Position numbers and translations under genes: made by a program. Shown piece by piece: positions 46,285 to 55,124 of a stretch of DNA of 64,000 nucleotides; within the stretch, counting starts at the first letter, position 1, and every line of letters starts with the position of its first letter. The stretch is from contig JADJZE010000021.1 of the NCBI GenBank assembly GCA_016719405.1, positions 558,001-622,000 of the forward strand, written 5' to 3'. The notes below the pieces were generated by a model. The model worked only from the letters and a program-made list of their open reading frames with translations, ran no database searches and was not told the origin of the DNA. This stretch comes from Candidatus Aalborgicola lynettensis. GTDB taxonomy: Bacteria > Pseudomonadota > Gammaproteobacteria > Burkholderiales > Burkholderiaceae_C.

Positions 46285-46920
46285 ATGAAATACAACATTA
46301 AAACTGCATTGATGGCTACGTCTTTGGTTTGCACATCAATTGCCAACGCGGCAACGTTCACCCCCAAGTTTTCCGACTATCCGTTTCCCGGCACTGCATT
46401 CACAGTAGACGCCGCTGCAAACGCGTTCTTCAACACGAATTACGGTATCAACGTGAGCAACGCTTACCTATACAAAGACTCACGCGATACCTTTGATGGT
46501 ATTGGCATTGCCAACGGCACCGTTGCTGGAGGTGGTAGCCCCCACCAAACAGGTCGCGTCGATTTCTTGGACTCTACAGATTTTGTAACCATTGACTACG
46601 TGGTCCTTGAGCCCACCACCTACACCGCTTTTTCTTCTGGTGGCGTGCAACTTGCAGCATTTAACGCGACTGGAAACACCGTTAACGGTACCTTCACCTT
46701 TAATGGTAGCGGCACCTTGAGTTCTTACTTGACCTTCTCAGCCACAGGTGGACGGAGCGCGATTTCTGGCCTGACCTATAACTACGATGGCCTAACTGGT
46801 GGTGGCAATACTGATATTCCCGCCGTTCCAGAGCCAGAAACCTACGCCATGCTGTTGGCTGGTCTGGGCTTAATGGGCGCGATTGCACGTCGTCGTAAAC
46901 AAAAGAATTTGGCTGCCTGA
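46285..46920 (+). CDS. PEP-CTERM sorted secreted protein
   Basis: 211 residues: signal peptide about 1-22 (ends SIANA), a Thr/Ser/Asn/Gly-rich beta-type body with no recognised domain, and a full PEP-CTERM end VPEPETYAMLLAGLGLMG followed by AIARRRKQKN. Expected to be exported and cut by an exosortase. Preceded by a T-rich leader (CAACTTTTCAACTTTTTAAC) and AAGGGAA ribosome-binding site; followed by a terminator. Base composition is lower in GC than the surroundings, and the gene is the only one between the two RIT elements, which suggests acquisition. Confidence 0.88.
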   Translation: MKYNIKTALMATSLVCTSIANAATFTPKFSDYPFPGTAFTVDAAANAFFNTNYGINVSNAYLYKDSRDTFDGIGIANGTVAGGGSPHQTGRVDFLDSTDFVTIDYVVLEPTTYTAFSSGGVQLAAFNATGNTVNGTFTFNGSGTLSSYLTFSATGGRSAISGLTYNYDGLTGGGNTDIPAVPEPETYAMLLAGLGLMGAIARRRKQKNLAA

Positions 46921-46943
46921 TTCTCAGGATAAGACACCAACAG

Positions 46944-46967
46944 ACGGGGGCTTCGGCTCCCGTTTTT
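46944..46967 (+). terminator. Intrinsic terminator of the PEP-CTERM gene
   Basis: ACGGGGGC-TTCG-GCTCCCGT stem with a UUCG tetraloop and a T run, 24 nt after the stop. Confidence 0.88.
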
Positions 46968-47043
46968 CGTTGAAGCTAACGATTGCTGCTTGCAAGAATA
47001 GCCCTCCCGCTACCTGCCGTTCACGACCGTCAGCAAACGCTGC

Positions 47044-47063
47044 TTATGAAAAGATTTACATAA
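47044..47063. other. Palindromic recombinase core-type site beside RIT2 ritA end
   Basis: TTATGAA-AAGATT-TACATAA, 7-6-7 layout, embedded in a longer 10-bp-arm palindrome (GCTGCTTATG at 47039, CATAAGCAGC at 47059). Six bases (GCAGCG) separate it from TTATGCA of the terminal repeat, mirroring RIT1. Confidence 0.6.
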
Positions 47064-47064
47064 G

Positions 47065-47098
47065 CAGCGTTATGCAAAGATCCCAGTTATGAGAAGTT
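47065..47098. repeat. RIT2 left terminal inverted repeat
   Basis: Pairs with 50523-50556 with four mismatches. Confidence 0.88.
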
Positions 47099-47220
47099 CC
47101 CGAGCAAAGTAGGCCGGCAGGCCGCATAGACACTGGCGATTTGCTATTGATTGGCGATTTGCGCTGGACATAATTTCGCTTACAGGGCACTACTGACAGT
47201 CTCAACTTTTGGAGACCGTC

Positions 47221-48470
47221 ATGTCAGAGATCGCTGCATTGCACCCGGTAATTCGAACCTGGTTGTTCGAGGGCCCACTTTCATCCCATGTTTCAGCGTA
47301 TGTCGCACGACTCAGGCGTGGCCGATATGCCCCCAGTACGGTGGGGCATTGTCTGAACGGAATGGCTCATTTTTCGCACTGGATGGTGCAGTGTTCTCTA
47401 CCGGCCCAGTTGTTGGACGATGGCTGGGTTGACGAGTTCATGCAGCATCACCTGCCACGCTGTGACTGCCCAGGCGAGGCGATGCGCACGCCCAAGTCGG
47501 TTCATGCCGCGCTAACAGCCCTGCTAGAGGTCTTGCGAGAGTGCGGCGTCATCACTGAATTGCCGAAACCGACAGGTCCGATCGTTGACGAGCTTCGCAA
47601 CTACGACACCAGCATGCGAGATGCACGGGGCTTGGCCGAGGGGACGCGGCGTAGCTATTTGCGCATCATCGGTCGACTGCTGCTTTCAAGTTCGCAGATC
47701 GACCAGTGATCCTTTGCGAGCTTGAGCCTGAGGACGTTCGGCGTTTCATCGCCAGCCAGATGGAGAAGCTGGACTCGATCAGCAACGCCACCACGATTGC
47801 CGCGACATTGCGTGCGTACCTTCGTTACCGCGCCACTTGTGGTGATGCGGTGCAACCGCTGCTGGCCGTCATCGGCTCGATCGCTCACTGGAGCCTTGCG
47901 TCATTGCCCCGGGCGCTGAAGGCCGATGAAGTGGATCGACTAATGAGCTCCTTCACCGCCACGCCAAATTCTCAGCGGCGAGGCTATGCCATTGTCCGTT
48001 TGGCGCTCGATCTGGGACTGCGCAGCATCGAAATCAGCCGCCTTCAAGTGGCCGACATTGACTGGCGCATGGGCACCGTAACGCTCAAGCGAACGAAGTC
48101 GCACCAGCAGGATGTCCTACCATTACCTGTGGAAACGGGACAAGCGTTGGAAGCGTACATCCGCCACGAGCGCCCACAGACCAGTTCCGGGGCCGTGTTT
48201 GTGCGCCACCAAGCGCCACACGACAAGCCACTGGTGTGGACGGTATTCGCGCTGTTGTGCGTGATGCTTTTGTCCGTGCGGGCATCCCCACGGTCGATCG
48301 CATTCGCTGCGCCACACGCTGGCCTGCCGTATCGTTAATCAGGAGGCTCGATCAAGGAAGTGGCCGACGTCCTGCGGCACCGCTCGCTGGACACCTCACT
48401 CATTTACGCCAAACTCGATCACGGCGCGTTGGCCGGTGTCGCGCTGGCGTGGCCTGGGAGTGCACAATGA
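47221..48470 (+). pseudogene. Tyrosine recombinase RitA of RIT2, frameshifted
   Basis: ATG 47221 (MSEIAALHPVIRTWLFEGP) follows GGAG. The frame breaks near 47690 (LLLSSSQIDQ instead of KFADRPVILCELEPEDVRRF), again near 48235, near 48297 and near 48340. Catalytic pieces are found in order: LGLRSIEISRL, HSLRHTLACRI, VLRHRSLDTSLIYAKLD. Stop overlaps the ritB start (ATGA, 48467-48470). Confidence 0.85.
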
Positions 48471-49449
48471 ACGCGCACGTCACCTTGCAGGCCCGGGTCG
48501 AACAGTACCTGGCCGAGCGTCGGCATGCGGGCTTTAAGCTCAGTACCATGGGCCACGGCCTGAAACGCTTCGCCCATTACGTCGACCAGATTGATCACCA
48601 CGGGCCGTTGACAGTCGATCTGATGGCTGCGTGGGCATCACAGGCCAAGGGGGTAATGGCGACCGTGCCACCTCGGCGCGCCAATTGCGACTGCTGCGCC
48701 CATTCACCGCTTGGTTGCGTCAGTTCGATCCGACCACGGAGATACCCGATGAGGCCATCTTCGGGCCGGTGCCGGGTCGCACGGCACCGCACATTTACAG
48801 CGAGCACGAGATCGTGGAACTACTGGGCGCTGCCAGAGGCCTTGGGCGCTCGGGAAGTGTGCTGGCCACGCTGCGATCGGCCGTGATCGAAACGCTGTTT
48901 GGCCTTATAGCCAGCACGGGACTGCGCATCTCCGAGGCGCTAAAGCTTGACGACTCCGACGTGGACTTGAAGGCCCAGGTACTGACGATTCGCCAGAGCA
49001 AGTTTGGCAAATCGCGGCTGGTGCCACTGCACCCCAGCGCTGCCAAGCAATGGAGAAATACAGAACACAGCGCAATTTGTATGTGCGTGCCCGGCCACAG
49101 GCGCCGTTCTTCGTCTGCACGCGCGGGAAGTTGCTCGGTCAGCCCGTTGGCGATCGGCAGATCCACCGCATCTTTGAGCAACTTCGCAAACAGCTCGGAT
49201 GGGTCGATCGCGGCACCCATGGTGCGCCTCGCGCACGATTTGCGCCACGCTTTTGCTGTGCGTCGACTGATGCTCTGGCACGAGGAAGGCGTGGACATCG
49301 ACCAGCGCATGCTGGCACTGTCGACCTACCTCGGCCACGCCAGGGTGACCCACACCTATTGGTATCTAAGCGGCGTACCGGAGTTGATGAGCTTGATTGG
49401 CCAGCGCTTTGAGAAGTTCGCCGATCCTTGGGAGAACGGCGATGAATAA
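48467..49449 (+). pseudogene. Tyrosine recombinase RitB of RIT2, frameshifted
   Basis: MNAHVTLQARVEQYLAERRH start; shifts near 48645, 49050 and 49220. Pieces in order: STGLRISEALKLDDSDVDLK, FFVCTRGKLLGQPVGDRQIH, HDLRHAFAVRRL, YLGHARVTHTYWYL. The central EKYRTQRNLY piece lies in the middle frame. Confidence 0.85.
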
Positions 49450-50456
49450 GCCGACCACTCCAAGAGCCCCGCCGAGCTTCGCTGCGCTGGTGCATTCCTT
49501 CTTCAGTGAGCACTTGACGCAGCAGCGTGCCGTGAGTCCGTGCACTGTGGCGACCTACCGGGACGCATTCGTGCTGTTCCTGAACTTCACCGCCGGGCAC
49601 CTGCACAAGCAACCCACGGCGATCCGGCTGGATGACCTCACGCCGACGCTTATTCTGGCCTTCCTCGACCATCTTGAGCACGAACGTGGCAATACGGTGC
49701 GCACCCGCAATGCCCGGCTGGCGATGCTGCGTACGTTTCTGAATTTTGCGGGCACCGCGACGTGGGTGCACTGGGCTTCATCGAGCAGGCATTAGGTGTG
49801 CCAATGAAGCGCTTCGAACGGCCGATACTGGGTTTCTTGTCGCCCGAGGAGATGCTGGCAATCATTGGCAAGCCCGGCGCGACCTGGACCAGTCGGCGCG
49901 ATCACTTGCTGTGGCAGATGCTCTACAACACTGGCGCAAGGGTTTCGGAGATCATTGGCGTGTGCGTGTCCGATGTGTTGTTGGACGGCGTTGCCTGCGT
50001 GCACCTGCATGGCAAAGGCCGCAAGCAAAGAACAATGCCTTTGTGGCGATCGACGACCAAGGCGATTCGGACGTGGCTAAAGTTCAATCCCGAACTGACG
50101 CCCACTTCAACGTTGCTGCCCAATCGTGAGGGCCATCAGATGACGCGAACCAACGTCGCGCAACGGTTGGCACTGGCGGTGAGCGCGGCAACGTCAGCAA
50201 TGCCGAGTCTGGGGGATCACCGTATCTCGCCACATACCATCCGCCACACAACAGCGATGCATTTGCTGCAGTCGGGGAATCAATTGAGGGGATTGCCCCG
50301 TGGCTCGGGCACGAGAGTCCGACCACCACACATCAGTACACACAGGCTAACCTTGCGATGAAGGAAAAGACGCTTGCAAAGCTGAGGGATCCGGCCACCC
50401 AGGCCGGGCGCTTCCGGGCTTCGGACTCGCTGCTCGACTTCCTTAAGAAGCTGTGA
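49442..50456 (+). pseudogene. Tyrosine recombinase RitC of RIT2, frameshifted
   Basis: MNKPTTPRAPPSFAALVHSF start overlapping the ritB stop by 8 nt; shifts near 49760 and near 50280. Catalytic pieces NTGARVSEIIGV, HTIRHTTAMHLL and, after the second shift, WLGHESPTTTHQYTQANLAM with Tyr; end SDSLLDFLKKL matches RitC of RIT1. Confidence 0.86.
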
Positions 50457-50522
50457 TTATGAGAAGGCAATCAAGACATCGGACCATCGTGTACGAATGA
50501 CCTTGCGGGCCTTCTCATGTCC

Positions 50523-50556
50523 AACTTCTCATAATTGACAGCTTTGCATAACGCTG
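50523..50556. repeat. RIT2 right terminal inverted repeat
   Basis: AACTTCTCATAATTGACAGC through CATAACGCTG; inverse of the left end with four mismatches. No 7-6-7 palindrome lies outside this ritC-side end. Confidence 0.88.
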
Positions 50557-50612
50557 CAGACCCGACATCCAACTCAGTCGGGTTTTCATCATGCTTTCCA
50601 CAGCGCCACCCA

Positions 50613-50691
50613 ACAGGGTTTGGGGTATGGGCCCCCGCCGATTTCTGGGCATTTGACAGCATGAGGCGGGGGCACATACCCCAAACCCTGT
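50613..50691. repeat. Very stable hairpin in a gene-free stretch
   Basis: Arms ACAGGGTTTGGGGTATG + GCCCCCGCC (50613-50639) and their inverse (50665-50691) form a 26-bp stem with a single mismatch and a 25-nt loop. It shares GGGTTTGGGG/CCCCAAACCC with the hairpins at 39301 and 39667. The whole 50557-50894 stretch shows no gene; near 50800 there is a degenerate repeat-like CGCTACTGAATTAGTAGC and two ATTTAATGCGC copies. Confidence 0.88.
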
Positions 50692-50894
50692 CACCACCAA
50701 CGGTAGCCGCTGCACAGTCGAAATCCAGCACACTGATTGCCCGGAGTTTGAGTGGCATTATGGGCTTTTACGCCTGTATTTAATGCGCAACACGCTACTG
50801 AATTAGTAGCATTTAATGCGCTGCATGGCCCGCATCCAAAAGCGCTGAACTGGCACTAAAGGGTGGGTGAGCGCACCTGGCCACATTGATTTGG

Positions 50895-51767
50895 TCAGGC
50901 CCCACCATGGCACGCCGTCCAATCGACGATGGCATTAGCCACTGCATCCGGGGCTTCCAGTGGCGCAAAGTGCCCCACACCTGCAAGTACCCGGCGCTCG
51001 AAGGCTGCGCTAAAGAATCTCTCTTCGCCCACGCAGGCCGCTACCGCAATGCAGCCATCTTGATCGCCTTGCAGGTGCAGCGTGGGCACGCCAATGCGCC
51101 CGTCGCGTGCGTGCGCAATGCGTTGCAGCGCAGCTTGCGGTGGCCAGGCCAAGGTGCGGTACGGGCCCAGTGGCCCGGGCATGCTTGCGGCCAGGCAATC
51201 TTTGAGGGCGCGCCGCGCATCCGGCGGCAACACATAGCCGGGCGACCAGCGCTGCCACAGCGTGTCGATGAAGGCAAAGTCATTGCGTGTGACGATAGCT
51301 TCCGCCACACGCGGAATTTGAAACAGCGCCATGTAGCTGCTGCGCAGCACCTGGCTGGGCGTGCGCGGCAAAGATTCCAAAAATGCCAAAGGGTGGGGCA
51401 CGGCCAATGTGACCGCCACCCGAAACAGCGTAGGGTGGCGCAGCAGGGCGATATAAGCAATCACCGCCCCCCAGTCGTGGCCCACCAGCACCACCGGCGC
51501 GCCGGGCGAAACGGCCGCCACGATGGCGGCCAGATCGTCGGCCAGCGCGTCCACATCAAAAGGACCCTCCAGCGGGCTGGGCGCATAACCCCGCAAGTAC
51601 GGCGCCACCACATGAAAGCCCTGCGCAGCCAAGCGTTCGCCCACCGGGCGCCAACTGCGCGCAGTGTCCGGAAAACCATGCAAGGCAATGACGACGGGTG
51701 CATGGCGTGTGCCAAATTGGTAGGCGCCGAAGGTGCCGCGTGGGGTGGTGATAGTGGTGGTTTGCAT
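50895..51767 (-). CDS. Alpha/beta hydrolase (epoxide hydrolase/haloalkane dehalogenase type)
   Basis: 290 residues from ATG 51767 (MQTTTITTPRGTFGAYQFG). Oxyanion motif HGFPDTARSW, nucleophile elbow GHDWGAVIAY with Asp as nucleophile, and catalytic His in GVGHFAPLEAPD. The GHDWG elbow fits epoxide hydrolases and dehalogenases rather than Ser esterases; substrate unknown. Third gene of a minus-strand run after dadA and the Tgl-like gene (16-nt gap). Confidence 0.88.
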   Translation of the reverse strand: MQTTTITTPRGTFGAYQFGTRHAPVVIALHGFPDTARSWRPVGERLAAQGFHVVAPYLRGYAPSPLEGPFDVDALADDLAAIVAAVSPGAPVVLVGHDWGAVIAYIALLRHPTLFRVAVTLAVPHPLAFLESLPRTPSQVLRSSYMALFQIPRVAEAIVTRNDFAFIDTLWQRWSPGYVLPPDARRALKDCLAASMPGPLGPYRTLAWPPQAALQRIAHARDGRIGVPTLHLQGDQDGCIAVAACVGEERFFSAAFERRVLAGVGHFAPLEAPDAVANAIVDWTACHGGA

Positions 51768-51783
51768 CGTATGGCGTAGTAGT

Positions 51784-53118
51784 TCAGTTTGTCGACGCAC
51801 GCTGCGGCTGAGTGGGCTGCGCTGGGGGCAGGCCGTTCATGGGCGGCAGGCGCTCGAAGCCAAAAAAGTAGGGCACCGCGCGGTAGCCCAGCACCAGGCC
51901 ACCGCGCTCGGGCGTCGCACTCAGGCGCTCGTAGTCTTCGCTGGCCAGGGGCTGGCGTTTGGCGTAGTCGCGGCTGCGGCTGAACACGCCGTGGCGCCAC
52001 TGGTACACCTCGCCCAGCTTTTCCTTGAAGCTGTAGTGGTGCACGTTGTCGTTGTAGTAGTCGTCAAAACGGTTGCGCCCCAGGTAGATGGCGTTGGAGC
52101 CTTCGTAGCCGGTTTTTTGGTAGGTGCGCTCGTCGGTGTTCAAAATGTAGACCCAATCGCCGGGCACAAAATGGTTGGTCGCCACGCCGTCGAGCAGGCG
52201 CAGCAATTTGCCCGGGCGTCCGCGCTCGGCGGGGTCAAAGTCGGGCTCAAAACTCCACATGCGCGCGGGCTCAATGTCCACCAACGGCTCGTTGTCGCCC
52301 AGTAGGCGCAGGCTGACCCGGGCCGCCGCCACCCGGTTGGCCTTGACCCGCGCGTAGTAGTCCAGCACGGCCTGGGCATAAACCATCTTGGTGGCGGTGT
52401 AGCAGCCAATGGCGTAGCGGTCCTGGTTGAAAAATAGGTCATTGAGTGCATCGCGCAAGGGCACGCCGGGCTGGGGCGTGCCGGCATCCCAGTACTCGCG
52501 GTTCCAGTAGGCGGAGCCACCATCGGGCCATTTCCAATGCAGCTCTTGGGCCCACAGCACTGTGTTTTGGCGAATGCCCACATGGTCGATCAGCGCCTGC
52601 ACCTCGCAGGCACGGCCCCGTAACGTGGTTAGTCGGCCCGGGTGCAGCAGGGCCAGCACAATTTCCTTTTTGGAAACGGTTTCGACCATCTTGTGCTGAC
52701 CTTGCGCCGTGGGCAGCGCGACCACGTCATCGCGAATGCCCAGCTCCGGGCGCCAGGCCAGAAACAAGGTGCTGCTGTCGGTGGTGGCGCCGGCCAGGGC
52801 GTACGTGGCGGTGCTGTGCTGCGTGTCGATGCGGGTGCGCACCAGGGCGGGTGCAATGTCCAGGCTTTGCAGGTAACGCGGCATCTCTTGCTGCACCCGC
52901 TCCAGTTGCGCCGGGGTGCACACAAATTGAATGCCGTAGGCGGCGCTGGCCTGCGGCGTTTGCGCCCACGCGCCGGTGTGGGCCAGTGCCAAGAGTATGG
53001 CAAGGAATGCGGAAAAAAACGGGGCCAGGAACGGAGCCAGAACGGGGGTGCTGGCGACCCAACGCAGGGCAAGGGGCACGGTGGTAGGTTGGCAGAGCCA
53101 CAAAACCCTATTGGACAC
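51784..53118 (-). CDS. Protein-glutamine gamma-glutamyltransferase (Tgl)-like protein
   Basis: 444 residues from GTG 53118 (VSNRVLWLCQ), with a signal-type hydrophobic segment ending AHTGAWAQ. The body resembles Bacillus Tgl spore-coat transglutaminase: a Cys in AIGCYTATKMVYAQAVLDYY at the position of the Tgl nucleophile, DWVYILNTDERTYQKTGYEGSNAIYLGRN like the Tgl region with QGENAIYLG, then a His-containing loop NDNVHHYSF. Cross-linking of proteins outside the cytoplasm is thus possible but unproven. The start is 12 nt after the dadA stop, so probably one operon. The similarity is by eye only. Confidence 0.6.
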   Translation of the reverse strand: MSNRVLWLCQPTTVPLALRWVASTPVLAPFLAPFFSAFLAILLALAHTGAWAQTPQASAAYGIQFVCTPAQLERVQQEMPRYLQSLDIAPALVRTRIDTQHSTATYALAGATTDSSTLFLAWRPELGIRDDVVALPTAQGQHKMVETVSKKEIVLALLHPGRLTTLRGRACEVQALIDHVGIRQNTVLWAQELHWKWPDGGSAYWNREYWDAGTPQPGVPLRDALNDLFFNQDRYAIGCYTATKMVYAQAVLDYYARVKANRVAAARVSLRLLGDNEPLVDIEPARMWSFEPDFDPAERGRPGKLLRLLDGVATNHFVPGDWVYILNTDERTYQKTGYEGSNAIYLGRNRFDDYYNDNVHHYSFKEKLGEVYQWRHGVFSRSRDYAKRQPLASEDYERLSATPERGGLVLGYRAVPYFFGFERLPPMNGLPPAQPTQPQRASTN

Positions 53119-53129
53119 GATGCGCTGGC

Positions 53130-54455
53130 CTAGCGGCCATAGAAACCAAACGCCAGCTCCGGCTGCTGCCCGCTGATCAGCTCGGCCAGCGCTTTGCCCG
53201 ACCCCGCGCCGTGTGTCCACCCCAGTGTGCCGTGACCGGCGTTGACCCACAGCCCGCGCACGCGGGTCTGGCCGATGTAGGGAATGTTGGTGGGGGTGGC
53301 AGGGCGCAGACCAGCCCAGAAGTGGGGTTCACCACCTTCGGCATCAAGACGGGTATCGCACACGCCGGGCAGTACTTGTGCAATGCGCCGCGCCAGCATG
53401 TGGCAGCGTGCGCGCGCCACGGGGGAATCCAGCGTCAGGTCGTAGTCGCCCACTTCAATGGTGCCGGCCACGCGCAGCTTGTCGCCCAGGCGGCTGATGG
53501 CGATCTTCTTCTCGTCATCAATGGTGGAGACCACGGGCGCCAGCTCCGGGCGCAGGATCGGGAAGGTAGCGCTGTAGCCCTTGCCGGGGTAGATGGGCAG
53601 GTCGACCCCCACCGTGCGCAACAGCGGGGCGCTGTAGGCGCCACAGGCCACCACCACATGGTCGGCCTGCAGCAGTTCCGGTTTTTCGGGGTCAAATCGG
53701 TTGCAAAAGCCCGTAGGGCGTGCGCGAACAGCTACTGAAGTGATAGCGCCTGCGGCCACCTCCAGGCGTTCTACATCGTGGTTGTACAAAAAGCGCGCCC
53801 CCTGGGCGGCACAGCGCCGGGCCAGCTGCTGCGTGAATACATGGGCGTCGCCCGACTCGTCACTGCGGGTGTAGGTGCCGCCCACAATGTGGTCGGCAAA
53901 GGCGCGCAGCGCGGGCTCAATCTGCAGCAGCTCGGCCGTGCTGACCACCTCGCGTGCCACGCCGTACTGGCGCATCAGCGCGGCCGCATCGCCTGCGGCG
54001 TCCAGCGCGTGTTGGCTGGTGTAGTAGTGGGCAATGCCGCGCTCCAGGCGCTCAAAGCTGATGCCGGTGGCGGACACCACCTCTTTGAGTGCGGCATGGC
54101 TGTAGGCGCCCAGCGCCACAATCTGCTCCACGTTGCGCGCAAAGGCGTGGTCGTTGCAGTTGGCCAGAAACTGCAGGCCCCAGCGCCATTGCTGCCAGCC
54201 TTCGCCCAGCGGCAGGCGTGGGCGAAACAGCAGCGGCGCTTCTTTGCTGAACATCCATTTGAGCGCCTTGAGCGGTGCCTCGCGGTTGGCCCAGGGCTCG
54301 CAGTAGCTGACCGAAATTTGCGCCGCGTTGGCAAAGCTGGTCTCCATGGCGGCGTCGGGTTGCCGGTCCACCACGGTCACTTCATGGCCGCGCTGCAGCA
54401 AATGCCACGCGGTGCTCACGCCGATGATGCCGGCGCCTAAGACAAGGGTTTTCAT
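53130..54455 (-). CDS. dadA: D-amino acid dehydrogenase small subunit
   Basis: Membrane-associated flavoenzyme oxidising D-amino acids (notably D-alanine) to 2-oxoacids with electrons to the quinone pool. 441 residues: FAD motif MKTLVLGAGIIGVSTAWHLL, DRQPDAAMETSFANAAQIS, GYSATFPI, and C-terminal LWVNAGHGTLGWTHGAGSGKALAELI. A REP-like element is in frame at 53701-53750, adding AITSVAVRARPTGF in a loop where DadA proteins vary. No dadX racemase adjacent. Confidence 0.92.
   Translation of the reverse strand: MKTLVLGAGIIGVSTAWHLLQRGHEVTVVDRQPDAAMETSFANAAQISVSYCEPWANREAPLKALKWMFSKEAPLLFRPRLPLGEGWQQWRWGLQFLANCNDHAFARNVEQIVALGAYSHAALKEVVSATGISFERLERGIAHYYTSQHALDAAGDAAALMRQYGVAREVVSTAELLQIEPALRAFADHIVGGTYTRSDESGDAHVFTQQLARRCAAQGARFLYNHDVERLEVAAGAITSVAVRARPTGFCNRFDPEKPELLQADHVVVACGAYSAPLLRTVGVDLPIYPGKGYSATFPILRPELAPVVSTIDDEKKIAISRLGDKLRVAGTIEVGDYDLTLDSPVARARCHMLARRIAQVLPGVCDTRLDAEGGEPHFWAGLRPATPTNIPYIGQTRVRGLWVNAGHGTLGWTHGAGSGKALAELISGQQPELAFGFYGR
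53701..53750. repeat. Dispersed REP-like element inside dadA
   Basis: GCAAAAGCCCGTAGGGCGTG with CGAACAGCTACTGAAGTGATAG in plus orientation. dadA reads it on the other strand in the same frame that modC uses for its copy (AV-x-ARPTG). Confidence 0.7.
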
Positions 54456-54478
54456 ACCGCAAGTGTCGCCCTACCCCC

Positions 54479-54901
54479 TCACCGCACCAACAACACCGGC
54501 ACCTTGCAATGCGCCAGCACCTGGGTGGCGATGGAGCCCATCACCAGGTTGACCACCGCGCTGTGGCCGTGTGAGCCCATCACGACGAGATCAAATTCGC
54601 CGTCTTCGGCCATCTTGGCAATGCACGCGCCCGCCGGGCCCACCTTCCAGTCGCTTTTGGCATTGATGCCGTGGCGCAGCAGAAACTTGCCCACCGGTGC
54701 AAGCACTTTTTCGCTCTCGTCGGCATAGTACTGGTCCACAATTTCCTTGCCCACGGCCGCCCGTGCGCGGGGTGGCAAGGCGGCCTGCGCGGTGAACACG
54801 GTGTAGCTGTTGTTGGCGTTGAGCAGGCTCTCGTGGGTGGCCAGATAGGCCAGCATTTTTTTGCTGTACGCGCTGCCGTCTACGGCCAATAAAATTTTCA
54901 T
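54479..54901 (-). CDS. Universal stress protein (UspA family)
   Basis: 140 residues, MKILLAVDGSAYSKKMLAYL start and the nucleotide-binding motif VMGSHGHSAVVNLVMGSIATQVLAHCKVPVLLV (G-2x-G-9x-G-S/T). Alone on the minus strand, 23 nt before the dadA start region. Confidence 0.92.
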   Translation of the reverse strand: MKILLAVDGSAYSKKMLAYLATHESLLNANNSYTVFTAQAALPPRARAAVGKEIVDQYYADESEKVLAPVGKFLLRHGINAKSDWKVGPAGACIAKMAEDGEFDLVVMGSHGHSAVVNLVMGSIATQVLAHCKVPVLLVR

Positions 54902-55124
54902 GGGTACTCCTGGGTAAGGGCTTCAGTTTAACGAAGGATGCTTTCGCCAACCGGCGGCGCTGTGTGGCATGCGCGCGGGCTGGATGCACCCGGTTTGACC
55001 AGGCGCCTAGGCAAAGTGGGCGAAATCGATTAGGCTGAACGCTGCTGCCAAACCCCTGCGTGGTGATTGCTTGCAGTGCTTGGAATGGTCTTTGTTTGAC
55101 ACGTCTTTAACTGGTGTACACCCT

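Larger units (their letters stand above)
47065..50556 (+). mobile_element. RIT2, decayed recombinase-in-trio element
   Basis: Second trio of tyrosine recombinases, plus strand, opposite to RIT1. Imperfect 34-bp terminal repeats at 47065-47098 and 50523-50556 (30 of 34 match; begins CAGCGTTATGCAAAG). The inner part TCCCAGTTATGA is shared with RIT1 ends. All three genes have two or more frameshifts, so the element is dead. Proteins are clearly diverged from RIT1 (roughly two thirds identical by eye in the ritC N-terminus), so this is not a recent copy. Confidence 0.87.

Noticed and set aside
50613..50691. Hairpin as an intrinsic terminator of ritC
   Set aside because: Stem is far too long, loop is 25 nt, and no T run follows on either strand.
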